This document shows positions 1 to 8,899 of a stretch of 64,000 bases of DNA, in pieces. A program made the position numbers and the translations under genes. The stretch lies in NCBI RefSeq assembly GCF_026626635.1, contig NZ_JAPNKA010000001.1, positions 4,774,001-4,838,000 on the forward strand, given 5' to 3'. Under the pieces are notes generated by a model that was given only the letters and a program-made list of their open reading frames with translations, searched no databases and was not told where the DNA came from. Positions within the stretch are counted from its first letter, which is position 1. Each line of letters begins with the position of its first letter. The DNA comes from Archangium lansingense. Lineage in GTDB: Bacteria; Myxococcota; Myxococcia; Myxococcales; Myxococcaceae.

Positions 1-1140
1 GAGACGGACATCGCCTTCCGCTACCTGACGGGAGGAGAGAGGCCGGACCACGACACGGTGTGCACCTTCAGGGTGAGGCACCTGGAAGCCTTCCGAGCGC
101 TCTTCGTGGACACGCTGAGGCTGGCGCGCGGCTCGGGGCTCAAGAAGCTGGGGCACCTGGCGGTGGATGGCTCGAAATGGAAGGCCAACGCCAGCAAGCA
201 CAAGGCGATGAGCTACGGACGAATGGAGGAGTCCATGAAGAAGCTGGACGAGCAGATAGACAGGCTGCTTGCGGAGGCCGCGGCGCTGGATGCGGAGGAG
301 GACAGGCGCTACGGCAAGGGGCGACGCGGGGATGAGCTGCCCGAGGAGCTGAAGAATCCAGAGAAGCGCGCCGAGCGGCTGCGGCAGGCCGCGCGTGAGC
401 TGGAGGCGGAGAAGAAGCTCGAGCTGGCGGTGGAGAAGGAGAAGCGCCGGGAGAAGATTCGCGAGGCCAAGGAGGACTTGGAGAAGGAGGCCAGGGAGAA
501 GGCTGGGGCCAGGGGTGAAAACCCGGAGGAGGCGAAGCCCTCCGAGAAGGCGCAGCGCAATTTCACCGACCCGGAATCGAGAATAATGCCGCGGGCAGGC
601 GCCTTCCAGCAGTCCTACAACGCACAGGTGGCAGCGGACGCGGACACGCAACTGATAGTGGCCCAGGAAGTGGGGCAGAGCACCAGTGATGCACGCCAGC
701 TGGCCCCCATGGTGGAGCAGGTGGAAGCCAACACGGGACTGGTGCCCAAGGAGCTGAGTGCGGACACGGGCTACCTGAGCCAGGAGGACATTGAGAAGGT
801 GGAGGACAAGGGGGTGGAGTGCTTTGTGGCCACCGGGCGCGGCAAGCACGGAGAGGAAGCGCCGCCAGCTCCTCGAGGACGCCCGCCGGCGGGACTGAGC
901 TTCAAGGAGCGAATGAAGCGCAAGATTTTGACGAAGCGGGGACGCAAGGCGTACGCGCGGCGCAAGGTGACAGCCGAGCCTGTCATCGGGCAGGTGAAGA
1001 ACACAGTCCTGCCACGCTTCTCGCTGAGGGGCCTCACCAAGGTGCAAGGGGAATTCTCGCTGGCGTGTGCCGTCCACAACCTGAAGAAGTTGTGGAAGCT
1101 GGGGTGGGAACTGCCCAGCCTGGCCGCGCAGGCGGCGTAG
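1..1140 (+). mobile_element. IS1182-type transposase, 5' end outside the window
   Basis: The reading frame is open from base 1, so the gene starts upstream; the first in-window start-like codon (GTG, 58) is internal. The protein has the layout of IS1182/IS5-type DDE transposases: an N-terminal stretch ending in a short catalytic-type motif (AVDGSKWKANASKHK), a long charged coiled-coil insertion (roughly codons 75-180), then the transposase core (YNAQVAAD, SADTGYLS) and a basic C-terminus with a GQVKN segment. It would cut and join the ends of its own element. The reading frame is intact as far as it is seen. The inverted repeat near 1236-1252 probably marks the right end of the element. Confidence 0.85.
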
Positions 1141-1235
1141 CGGAGCAGGTCGCCGCACGGCGGTCGCGGCTCCACGGCATCCGCACCTGGGGCGCCATAT
1201 CGCTCCCGCTACGCGCTACCGTACCTCTGGCCGAT

Positions 1236-1367
1236 TCGCCGACACGCTCCTAGGAGCCTGTCGGAATACCTCGGCTACCCACTACATGAGGGGTAGTGCG
1301 ACTCAAACACACCGCTATGGTTGGTATGTAGGAGTCGTTTTTCGGCGATTCTCCGACAAGCTCCTAG
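1236..1367. repeat. Three copies of a 15-17 bp inverted-repeat end; IS right end plus a 118-bp MITE-like element
   Basis: Three related ends are visible. One at 1236-1252 reads in reverse complement TAGGAGCGTGTCGGCGA. The second, at 1250-1266, reads CTAGGAGCCTGTCGGAA. The third, at 1351-1367, reads in reverse complement CTAGGAGCTTGTCGGAG. The last two face each other with 15 of 17 bases matching and enclose a 118-bp segment with no gene, as expected for a non-autonomous miniature element; the first is likely the right end of the neighbouring IS. CTAG sits at each outer boundary. The right copy overlaps the stop codon of the GIY-YIG gene. Confidence 0.55.
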
Positions 1368-2038
1368 TAGCGCGTATGGGCGAATGTTTCCATTCGGCTG
1401 TTCAGCAAGTCATTGGCGAAGCCACGCACGAGGAGGGCTTCCAAGTCTCCGATCATACCGTCATCAATGCCATATGCGCTGAAGTATACGGCCAGTTCGT
1501 GCAGGTAGAGGTGCTGCTGGCATGGTTGTCGATGTTGCTTATGTTGGGGCTTGAAGGTCTGATTTCGACTGGGATGTTTGACCCGGAAGAACATCTGTGT
1601 TCCGCGCTCGCGATTGAAGGCGTTGTTTATCTCCTTCCATAGGGTCTGCCTTCTGGCTTTCCCTGCATAGAGCGCGCGCCCGCCCGAGTCGTAGAAGATG
1701 TATATCCCATAGGTTGAGTCCAACTCCTTCCGGAGCCCTTTCAAGTAGGTCGAATCTCCAGCACGAAAGATTTCGTATCGGGAGTTCCTCGCTGAGGCGG
1801 CGCACTGGAGTTTGAAGTGCTCGACGATGGGCTTGATGGTGTGGTGCTGGGCGTGCTGGACCGCTGCCCCCTGTGCCTTGATGAGGAGGCGAGCCAATTG
1901 GACAGGCGTCAGGCGCTTGCGCGTTTTCTTCCAGTTGTTCAGCGTATTGGCAGTGATGCCGAGTTTATTTGCCAGCTCAAGATGGGAGTCGGTTCCAAAT
2001 TTTGTTCCAAGTGCAGCGAGTAGTTCGTGGGCTTTCAT
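1364..2038 (-). CDS. HTH domain fused to a GIY-YIG nuclease domain
   Basis: The protein is about 224 residues. The N-terminal 55 residues look like a phage-CI-type helix-turn-helix (LANKLGITANTLNNWKKTR). After a linker, a GIY-YIG nuclease domain follows: GIYIFYDSGGRALYAGKA carries the GIY and Y-x-G strands, and the C-terminal GDLEALLV supplies the metal-binding Glu expected for the fold, with an Asn in the LLNSRME segment. The family cuts DNA; a DNA-binding domain in the same chain suggests sequence-guided or self-regulated cleavage. The start at 2038 (MKAHELL) was chosen because the HTH begins there; an ATG at 2062 is also possible. The stop codon lies in an inverted repeat, so the tail may have been altered by insertion. 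Confidence 0.6.
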   Translation of the reverse strand: MKAHELLAALGTKFGTDSHLELANKLGITANTLNNWKKTRKRLTPVQLARLLIKAQGAAVQHAQHHTIKPIVEHFKLQCAASARNSRYEIFRAGDSTYLKGLRKELDSTYGIYIFYDSGGRALYAGKARRQTLWKEINNAFNRERGTQMFFRVKHPSRNQTFKPQHKQHRQPCQQHLYLHELAVYFSAYGIDDGMIGDLEALLVRGFANDLLNSRMETFAHTRY

Positions 2039-2223
2039 TTTCGGCCTCGAGAACCAATGCACGTCGTGGTGGGGCGAACTTGATGCGAGGGGATTGACCA
2101 GGGCGCCTCGGTCCAGATGATACGCCTCCTTGGTACTGCCTGGTCGTCATTTTGCCGGTCTCCTTGGACCCTCGCTAACGAAGAGTTCTTGTTGACCGGG
2201 CGCCCGCTCCAGTTCAAACCCTC

Positions 2224-3819
2224 TCAGTGCCGCGAGGGCTCGATGTTCTCCCCCGTGAGCCGGCGCAGGTCCGTGCGCAGCGCCTCGTTGAAGCGGAACG
2301 GGTCGGGGCAGCTCTTCGACGCGCAGACGGCCAGGTAGTCGTTGAAGAAGGCGAGCGGGCCTCGCGCGGGATAGCTCCGCAGCCGCTCGCTTCCCAGCGC
2401 TTCCTCCAGTGTCCGCGCCATGTGCGCCCCCACCCGGACGAGCAGCCAATCCGCCCGCGGCTCGTGGGCGGCGAGGATGCGCTCGCGTGCCGCATCCGGG
2501 GCTCGCTCGATGGTGCTCCGGTCGAGCAGCCGCGCCACCTGTTCGAAGGATTCCGGAAGCTCGCTCGTCCCGGGCAGTTTCCCCGGCCCGTGCGTGGCCC
2601 ACTGGTGGTAGGCGAGCCCGTAGCCGAAGACCCGGTTGATTCCCTCGTACACCAACGCGTCCACCGGCCCCTGGCGGCGCGCGAGCAGCCGGGGCTCCTC
2701 TCCCTCGAGCAGCAGTTCGATGATGCCGTAGGCGATGCGCTTCAGAGAGGCGGCCTGCCCCTCCACGTTGCTCGCCAGGGCGATGGCCACGTCCTCTCCG
2801 GGCAGCAGCAGAAGCAGCGTCGACGTCTCTGGCTGCGCTCCCGAGTGGGCCACCAGGTAATGGCCTCGGAGCGGCCAGGTCGCGAAGCCCATGCCGTAGT
2901 CCGTGAGCCGTCCGTCTCGGGTGCTCATCGGCGTCTGCATCCACCCCGTGCTGGTTCGCGACACCAGCCGGTAGTCGAGCAGCGCCTCGCCGAAGCCCAG
3001 CAGATCCTCGATGGACGCGCGGGTGCCACCTCCGGCGAAGCGGCCGGACACGTCGATGACCTTGGAGGCCACTCGCTGTCCGTCTCGAATCCGGTAGCCC
3101 GCTGCGTGGTGCTCGTCGCGCGTGCGGCGATCGTCCAACGCCGCGTGCACCATGCCAGCGGGGCCGAAGACGTGCTCATGGAGGTACTTGCCGTAGCTCT
3201 GTCCCGACACGGCCTCGATGGCGGCACCAAGCAGGTTGTAGGCCCAGGTGCTGTAGATGAAGCGAGTGCCGGGCTCGGCTTCCAGCTCGTAGCCCGAGAC
3301 GAGGGCGAGCGCGCCCGCGGTGTCGACCAGTCCGCTGTCGTGGCTCGGTCCGAAGCGGCCGTAGTTCGTCACGCCTCCCAGGTGTCCGAGCAGTTGCCGC
3401 ACCGTCACCGGCCAGCGCTTCTCCGGCCAGGCGGGCACCAGGGTGTGGATGTCGGCGTCGAGATCGATGCGGCCCTGCTCCACGAGCTGCAGCACGGCCA
3501 CCGCGGTGAAGGACTTGGTGATGGAGGCCATGCGCCAGGTGGTGCGTGGCGTTGTCGGCAGGCCTCGCTCCACGTCCCTCAGCCCGTAGGCACCCACCCA
3601 GCGTTGTCCTCCTTGCAGCACGCCCACCGCGAGGCCTGCGTGCGGCTCCCGAGCGAGCTCCGCGCGCACCAGCGCGTCCAGGGCCTGCTGCACCTCCTCG
3701 GGGAAGGGCTGCTCCTGCACCGGTGCCACGGAATGGGGCCGCTCGCACAGGGGCACACCCGGAGGAATCGCCCACGCTGTGAGGCCTACCAGGAGGAACG
3801 GAAGCCACATCCCCTTCAC
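2224..3819 (-). CDS. Exported beta-lactamase-family serine hydrolase
   Basis: Class C beta-lactamase/penicillin-binding-protein fold (PF00144). The nucleophile motif SxxK is SITK in the segment RMASITKSFTAVAVL. A tyrosine motif (YSTWAYN) and a late HSG motif (VAHSGAQPE) match the three catalytic boxes. A hydrophobic N-terminus (MWLPFLLVGLTAWA) predicts export. I chose the GTG at 3819, which has GAGGG about 6 bases upstream; ATG at 3810 is an alternative, and the upstream extension to 3984 looks non-coding in composition. Such proteins act as D-aminopeptidases, esterases or peptidoglycan-related enzymes; the substrate cannot be told from sequence. A further C-terminal region of about 200 residues follows the hydrolase fold. 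Confidence 0.85.
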   Translation of the reverse strand: MKGMWLPFLLVGLTAWAIPPGVPLCERPHSVAPVQEQPFPEEVQQALDALVRAELAREPHAGLAVGVLQGGQRWVGAYGLRDVERGLPTTPRTTWRMASITKSFTAVAVLQLVEQGRIDLDADIHTLVPAWPEKRWPVTVRQLLGHLGGVTNYGRFGPSHDSGLVDTAGALALVSGYELEAEPGTRFIYSTWAYNLLGAAIEAVSGQSYGKYLHEHVFGPAGMVHAALDDRRTRDEHHAAGYRIRDGQRVASKVIDVSGRFAGGGTRASIEDLLGFGEALLDYRLVSRTSTGWMQTPMSTRDGRLTDYGMGFATWPLRGHYLVAHSGAQPETSTLLLLLPGEDVAIALASNVEGQAASLKRIAYGIIELLLEGEEPRLLARRQGPVDALVYEGINRVFGYGLAYHQWATHGPGKLPGTSELPESFEQVARLLDRSTIERAPDAARERILAAHEPRADWLLVRVGAHMARTLEEALGSERLRSYPARGPLAFFNDYLAVCASKSCPDPFRFNEALRTDLRRLTGENIEPSRH

Positions 3820-4134
3820 CGTGTGTCCCTCGGGGGCTCGTACCTGGTGTGTGTCTCGGCGGCTCGGATGTCGCGGTCCATGGTGCTCGATGCTGGCGCG
3901 GCCCACCGTATCCGGATTCCGGCCGTTCCGGGCACCTGTGGAGAAAAAGGGCAACGCGCGGAGTGAGTTGTCCCTTTTCTCCACAGCTCCTCGTGCCTTC
4001 CAGAGGGTGTCTGAAATGGAACACGGATTGCTGTGGCGAAACGGGTTTTACCACCCGGGTCCTTGGAACACCAAGTTCCTCAGCTGAATCCAACATCAAT
4101 CGCTCGCCCAGGGCGAGTGGGAGGCACATTCATC
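3820..4134. promoter_or_regulatory. Divergent intergenic region with a strong 20-bp inverted repeat
   Basis: The region separates two divergent genes and has no convincing gene. At 3936-3955 and 3967-3986 lie two arms (left CTGTGGAGAAAAAGGGCAAC) that pair in all but two positions across an 11-base loop. The right arm contains a CCCTTTTCT run. It could be a shared operator, an attenuator or a decayed mobile-element end; its position far from both start codons does not decide this. Confidence 0.5.
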
Positions 4135-4962
4135 ATGAAGAGTCTGTTCAATCCGCTGATGGCCGCGTCCGTTGTCCTGCTGGCGTCCGCGTGCGCGAAG
4201 GTGGAGCGGATCGAGGTGAAGCCGGCGAAGGTGGAGCTGTCCGAGGCGGGCCAGGCTGTGTCGCTCTCGGCGCAGGCGCTCACCGCGGACGGCAAGCCGG
4301 TGGAGAAGGCGGAGATCGCATTTGCCTCCACCAACGACAAGGTCGCCACCGTAGACGCCACCGGCAAGGTGACGGCGGTGAAGAGCGGCTCGGCCAACAT
4401 CTCCGTCACCTCGGGTGAGGTGAGCGCCTCGGCCCCGGTGGAGGTGATCATCCCCTCGGCGATCCTCATCAAGGGCGCGCCCTTCACGCTGACGGGCCTG
4501 GACTCGGACGCGACGGTCGAGGCCGAGGTTCAGGATGACGCCGGCCGTCCGGTGAAGGATGCGAAGCTGGAGTTCTCCGCCGCCGACGCCAACGTGGTGC
4601 AGGTGGAGGGCAACCGGCTGGTGGCCAAGGCCGTGGGCACCGCGAAGGTGACGGCGACGTCCGGCAAGCTGACGCAGGAGTTCGAGGTCACCGTGAAGCT
4701 GCCCGAGGTGGACGCGGTGGCCTTCGAGACGGTGCCGGCCACGCTGAAGGTGGGCGAGAGCGCGCCGCTCGCGGTGGTGGCCAAGGGTGCCGACGGCGCC
4801 GCCATCAAGGGCGTGTCCTTCACCTTCACCACCAGCAACGAGAAGATCGCCACGGTGGACGCGGCCGGTAACGTGACGGCCGTGAAGGCTGGCGCGGTCA
4901 CCATCAAGGCCGAGGGTGGCAGCAAGGCCACCGAGGCGAAGCTGACCATCAAGAAGAAGTAG
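4135..4962 (+). CDS. Lipoprotein with three BIG2 Ig-like domains
   Basis: The start MKSLFNPLMAASVV gives a signal peptide ending in a lipobox (LASAC), so the mature protein should be lipid-anchored. The mature part (275 residues in total) is three bacterial Ig-like group 2 repeats. Each ends with the typical signature: VATVDATGKVTAVKSG, VVQVEGNRLVAKAVG and IATVDAAGNVTAVKAG. BIG2 domains are structural, surface-exposed adhesion or scaffold modules, and no enzymatic domain is present. The longer frame back to 4033 lacks a signal peptide and was rejected. A convergent lipoprotein gene follows after 57 bases. Confidence 0.85.
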   Translation: MKSLFNPLMAASVVLLASACAKVERIEVKPAKVELSEAGQAVSLSAQALTADGKPVEKAEIAFASTNDKVATVDATGKVTAVKSGSANISVTSGEVSASAPVEVIIPSAILIKGAPFTLTGLDSDATVEAEVQDDAGRPVKDAKLEFSAADANVVQVEGNRLVAKAVGTAKVTATSGKLTQEFEVTVKLPEVDAVAFETVPATLKVGESAPLAVVAKGADGAAIKGVSFTFTTSNEKIATVDAAGNVTAVKAGAVTIKAEGGSKATEAKLTIKKK

Positions 4963-5019
4963 TCCCCGCCGCGGGCTCCGGGTGCTGTCCGCGCCCGGGG
5001 CTCGTGCGAGCCGCGAGCA

Positions 5020-5847
5020 CTACTTCGCGGCGATGAACTCGAAGGAGGCCGTGGTCTCCTGGCCCTCCTGCACCGTCACCTGGGCCGTCTTCGTGCCGAG
5101 CGTCTCGTGCCAGGCCTCGAGGGTGTACGTCCCCGGCGGCAGGCCCTGGATGGAGAAGGCGCCGTCCTCGCCGGAGGTGGCGAAGTACGGGTGCGGGCTC
5201 ATCACCACGAACGCGGTCATCCACGGGTGGATGTCGCACTTGAGGCGGATGACGTCCGCCTCCTTCGGAGGCTGGGCCTCCTTCGTCTTCAAGGGCGGCT
5301 GAGTGACGTTGAAGAGCTGCTTGCCCCCGGACACGCCCCGCACGTTGTGCAGCGTGCTGTCGCTGTTCATCAGCACCAGCGGCTGGTTGATGACGGCGCC
5401 CTGCACGCGCGGCTTGTACATGCAGCGGTTCTGGTCCACCACCACCATGGAGCTCGGCGGGGTCGTGGGCTGGCCGGGCACATTGCCCTGCACGCGCACC
5501 AGCACGTTGGCCAGCTTGCCGTTCGTTACGAGCACGGGCTGATCCACCAGCTCCATGCCGTCGCAGTTGGGATCCGTGCCCGGGATGATGGGGTTGGGGG
5601 CGGGGGGCGTGCCCTTGAAGGTGACGAGTCCGCGGACGGTGCCACCACCCTTGGGCGCTTCGGCGGCCTCTTCCTGGGGCTCCTGGGGCAGGGGCGTGTC
5701 GGCGGGCAGGGGCGCGGCCTTGATGGTGGGCGCGGCGGGTGCCTGGGCAGCGGCGGGGGCGGGGGCGGGCTCGTCCTTCTTGCAGGCCGTCAGACCGGAG
5801 AGTCCCACGGCACCGAGAACCGTCAGGCCCAGCGTACGCAGCGTCAT
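5020..5847 (-). CDS. Lipoprotein with a plastocyanin-like domain and carboxypeptidase-regulatory-like segment
   Basis: The protein has 275 residues. A signal peptide ends in the lipobox LTAC and is followed by a Pro/Ala-rich linker (residues 25-65). The central part has features of a cupredoxin fold: a His in TLHNV and, near the end, LKCDIHPWM, giving the Cys-His-Met set seen in type 1 copper sites. The last 60 residues (GAFSIQGLPPGTYTLEAWH) match the carboxypeptidase regulatory-like beta-sandwich. A periplasmic or outer-membrane electron-transfer or copper-binding role is plausible, but no partner gene is adjacent. Copper ligation is inferred from spacing only. Confidence 0.75.
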   Translation of the reverse strand: MTLRTLGLTVLGAVGLSGLTACKKDEPAPAPAAAQAPAAPTIKAAPLPADTPLPQEPQEEAAEAPKGGGTVRGLVTFKGTPPAPNPIIPGTDPNCDGMELVDQPVLVTNGKLANVLVRVQGNVPGQPTTPPSSMVVVDQNRCMYKPRVQGAVINQPLVLMNSDSTLHNVRGVSGGKQLFNVTQPPLKTKEAQPPKEADVIRLKCDIHPWMTAFVVMSPHPYFATSGEDGAFSIQGLPPGTYTLEAWHETLGTKTAQVTVQEGQETTASFEFIAAK

Positions 5848-6026
5848 CGTGCAGTCTCCTCACACTCCCGGTACGCGGGGGGACGCGAACCAGGGTGGGG
5901 AAGGTTCGCGCCTGTCGTAACAGAAAAGCAGGCTGGTGGGCCAATGGGGAGGGGGAACACCCTCAGGAGGTGGCAGGTAGCCTTGCGAGGAGGCGGGCTG
6001 GGGCTCGAAGGGGGCTTTCAGCGGGT

Positions 6027-8102
6027 TCAATGTGGGGCGGGGAGGGGCGTCTCGTGGAGCATCTCCGGGATGTGGGAGGACGGAATCTCCAGGGTGAAGG
6101 AGGCCCCGTTTCCGGGCGTGCTCGCGACCCGGAGGCTCCCACCATGGGCCTCGGCAATCTCCCGGGCGATGAACAGCCCCAGCCCCAGGCCGCCGTACTC
6201 CCGTGAGGACACCGCCCGCTCGAAGCGGCCGAAGATGCGCTCCAACGCCTCCGGCGTCATGCCGATGCCGTGGTCCGTCACGGTGATGAGGGCCCGTTCG
6301 CCCGCATCGGTGACCTCGAGCTCGATAGGGTGGCCGGTGCCGAACTTCATGGCGTTGGCCAGCAGGATGGAGAGGGCCTGCTCCAGCCTGTTCCGATCCC
6401 ACCAGCCAGTGATGCGCGAGTGGAGCCGCACCGACAGCTCGCAGCGGGAGCGCGAGAACTCCTCCGAGAGTCCCTCCGTCTTCCGGAGGATCAACTCGGA
6501 GAGATCCACCGCCTCCCGCTCCAGCCGGAGCCGCCCGGTGTTGATGCGGCCTACGTCGAGCAGCCGCTCCACCAGCTCCGACAGGCGGTTGACCTGCCGG
6601 GCCACCAGGTGCAGCCGGGCGAGGGCGTCCGTGGCATTGGCGAGCCGGGCCAGCAATCGGAGCAGGCTCTGCAGGTGCAGCTTGAGGGAGGTGAGCGGGG
6701 TGCGCAGCTCGTGGGCCGCGACGGCGAGGAACTCGTCGCGAACGTGGACGGCCTCGTTTGCTTCCTGGAAGAGGCGCGCGTTCTCCAGCGCGAGGGCACA
6801 GCGGTGGGCGAGGTCCTCGACGAAGGCCAGCTCGCGAGCATCCGGCAGGCGGCGCCCGGGGCGCATCAGCACGAGCCCTCCCTGGACGCGCTCCCGGTGC
6901 AGCAGCCGTACGAGCACAGCGACGCGCGTCCGCATGTCTCTCTGGCAGAGGAGGGGGGCGGACTGCTGACGTAGCTGCGTGGCCAGCTGTGCTTCCTGCT
7001 CTGGAGCGAGGCCCGCCTGGGCTGCCAGCTCCCAGTGCCCGTCCTCGCCCTCCAACCAGAGGGCGAAAACGCTGGCGACATCGGGGACGATCAGGTGGGC
7101 GATGCGCGGCAGGGTGACGCGATAGTCCAGGGACTCGGCGAGTACCGTTCCCACTTGGGCCAACAGGCGCTGGGTGTGCTCGGCGTGCCGGCGCTCACAC
7201 ACCAGCGAGGCCAGGGTGAGCGCGGACAGCTCCACCACCACCAGGAAGGACTGGACCGAGAACATCCTCACGTGGATGGGGGCGGGGTCGGAGGCGAACG
7301 GTCCACTCCCCGCGGTGGTGTGCCACATGGCCAGGGCGGCCACGACCAGCGAGGCCGTCGTCGCGCCGCGGGGCCCCAGCCGGAGCGCGGCCCACAGGAG
7401 GAAGGGGAAGCAGGCGTAGGGCTGGGAGAGCCGCAGGAGGCCGGGCACTCCAGGGCCGAAGATGAAGTGAGCGGAGATGGCCAGCAGTCCACAGGTCACC
7501 GCCAGCTCCAGGGGGCGGTGCAGGGCGGAGAAGTGACCCTCCTTCGCGGACCAGGTCAGCAACAGCGGGGTGACGAGCAGCGCCCCGAGCACGTCAGCCA
7601 GGTACCAGTACAGCCATTCCTGCCCGAAGGAGACGGCCCCGGCGCGCCAGGAGGCAATTCCTGCGGCGCCGAGCGTGGCACTGGGCAGGGGGCTGATCAG
7701 TCCCCCGGCGAGCACGAGCACCGCGACGTCGCGGGTCCGGGTGAATGACAAGGTGGAGTCCCCCTGCCAGCGGCGCATCAGGTGCGCTCCGAGCAGGGCG
7801 CTCGTGGTGTTGCCCAGGGCCCAGACGAAGTTCACCCCGGGCGGCGTGCCGCGGATGATTTCGAGGGCGACGTGGGCCAGGAAGGTGGCCACCAGGTAGG
7901 CCGGCCAGCGGCGGTGGTGGGCGCGCACCAGCACCGCGAGGCTCACCCCCCCGGGCAGCCAGAGGACGGAATTGGACTCGGGAGGGAATACAAAGAGGGA
8001 GCCCGCGGCCCCCAGGAGGCTGACGCAGAGCGCAAGCACGGTGGCCCGCAATCCCGTTGTCCGCGACAACTCGCGAAGCCTGGATGCGCCTCTCGATGAC
8101 AT
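6027..8102 (-). CDS. Membrane sensor histidine kinase (MASE1-GAF-HisKA-HATPase)
   Basis: The protein has 691 residues. The first 300 or so contain multiple membrane segments of the MASE1 type (LWLPGGVSLAVLV, NFVWALGNTTSALLG). A GAF-like domain follows (about 310-440), then a HisKA dimerisation helix with the phospho-acceptor His in HELRTPLTSL (about residue 463) and a HATPase_c domain with N box NAMKFGTG, G1 box DHGIGMT and G2 box GLGLGLFIA. It should autophosphorylate in response to an unknown membrane or cytoplasmic cue. No receiver domain or response regulator lies next to it, so it is an orphan kinase, which is common in myxobacteria. Confidence 0.9.
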   Translation of the reverse strand: MSSRGASRLRELSRTTGLRATVLALCVSLLGAAGSLFVFPPESNSVLWLPGGVSLAVLVRAHHRRWPAYLVATFLAHVALEIIRGTPPGVNFVWALGNTTSALLGAHLMRRWQGDSTLSFTRTRDVAVLVLAGGLISPLPSATLGAAGIASWRAGAVSFGQEWLYWYLADVLGALLVTPLLLTWSAKEGHFSALHRPLELAVTCGLLAISAHFIFGPGVPGLLRLSQPYACFPFLLWAALRLGPRGATTASLVVAALAMWHTTAGSGPFASDPAPIHVRMFSVQSFLVVVELSALTLASLVCERRHAEHTQRLLAQVGTVLAESLDYRVTLPRIAHLIVPDVASVFALWLEGEDGHWELAAQAGLAPEQEAQLATQLRQQSAPLLCQRDMRTRVAVLVRLLHRERVQGGLVLMRPGRRLPDARELAFVEDLAHRCALALENARLFQEANEAVHVRDEFLAVAAHELRTPLTSLKLHLQSLLRLLARLANATDALARLHLVARQVNRLSELVERLLDVGRINTGRLRLEREAVDLSELILRKTEGLSEEFSRSRCELSVRLHSRITGWWDRNRLEQALSILLANAMKFGTGHPIELEVTDAGERALITVTDHGIGMTPEALERIFGRFERAVSSREYGGLGLGLFIAREIAEAHGGSLRVASTPGNGASFTLEIPSSHIPEMLHETPLPAPH

Positions 8103-8219
8103 TCCAAGGACCCCTCGGGAAGGCTATGCCTCACCGTTCAGGAGGGGGAGCCGGGGAGCGCAGGGCCCGAGCGTGGAGTCCCGGGCTCCCCTGGTCTCGC
8201 GTAGAGGGGACGGCTGGGC

Positions 8220-8762
8220 CTACGTGGGGAATACGCTCCGAGAAGCCGGTGCGCGGCGGGGACGGGCGGTGGCTTTGCGCAGCCGCGCGAGGAGCGAAGG
8301 CAGGTCCCGCTCGAGGGCGGCGCACACCTCGCTGAACTCCCGCAGGGACTCGAGGCGCGGGCGGGCGGGGTGCTCGCCCTCACCGATGAGCCAGAGCCCC
8401 TCCTCGGCCAGCCCCTTCGCGCTGGCGATGGCGGCCAGGCGGGCGCGCAGGACATTCTCCCAGGCGTCCGCCCGGAGCCGATAACAATCCCGTCGCTCCA
8501 GGACGGGCACCCGCTCCACGAAGCCGCGCTCCGCGAGCAACCGGGCCATGCTGCTCACCGAGGCCTTGCTGGCCTTCAAGGCCCCGGCCATCGCGTCCAG
8601 CGAGTCACAGCCAGACTCCGACAGCGCCAGCCACGCCAACATTCGGCCGGCGATGGGAGGCATGCCGAGCTGGTGAAAGAATGTGCCCAGGGACTCCATC
8701 ACCTGGGGCAGGGTGCGCCCGCCCGCGGAGGGGCGCCCGGCCGAGGGACGGCTCGTGCTCAT
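8220..8762 (-). CDS. GbsR/MarR-type winged-helix regulator
   Basis: The protein has 180 residues and a GbsR-like start (GTFFHQLGMPPIAGRMLAWL). The winged helix-turn-helix lies at about residues 45-90 (MAGALKASKASVSSMARLL, then VERVPVLERRDCYRL). GbsR-family proteins repress transport or membrane-protein genes and often their own promoter. The upstream gap holds two inverted repeats that are good candidate operators (8792-8832 and 8841-8872). The neighbouring kinase and metalloprotease genes run in the same direction but are separated by gaps, so the target is unknown. Confidence 0.8.
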   Translation of the reverse strand: MSTSRPSAGRPSAGGRTLPQVMESLGTFFHQLGMPPIAGRMLAWLALSESGCDSLDAMAGALKASKASVSSMARLLAERGFVERVPVLERRDCYRLRADAWENVLRARLAAIASAKGLAEEGLWLIGEGEHPARPRLESLREFSEVCAALERDLPSLLARLRKATARPRRAPASRSVFPT

Positions 8763-8791
8763 CGTCCAGCTCCTCCTGGATTGTATTCAGT

Positions 8792-8872
8792 GCGAATCCC
8801 ATAGCATTCGATTGGATTCGAATGGGATTCGCTCCAGGGTGAATGTCATTCGGTGGGAACCAGATGACATTC
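8792..8872. promoter_or_regulatory. AT-rich operator-like region with two inverted repeats
   Basis: Directly upstream of the GbsR-type gene, GCGAATCCCA (8792-8801) pairs perfectly with TGGGATTCGC (8823-8832), and GAATGTCAT (8841-8849) with ATGACATTC (8864-8872). The hexamer-like ATTCG is repeated throughout. The base composition is much richer in A+T than the surroundings. This fits a promoter with operator sites, probably autoregulated by the adjacent repressor. Confidence 0.5.
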
Positions 8873-8899
8873 GGATGTTTCTGAATGACGAAACGGGCC

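Noticed and set aside
2227..3966. Long plus-strand open frame opposite the serine hydrolase
   Set aside because: It is a shadow frame of high GC DNA; the minus-strand product has all three serine hydrolase motifs and a signal peptide, the plus-strand product matches nothing.
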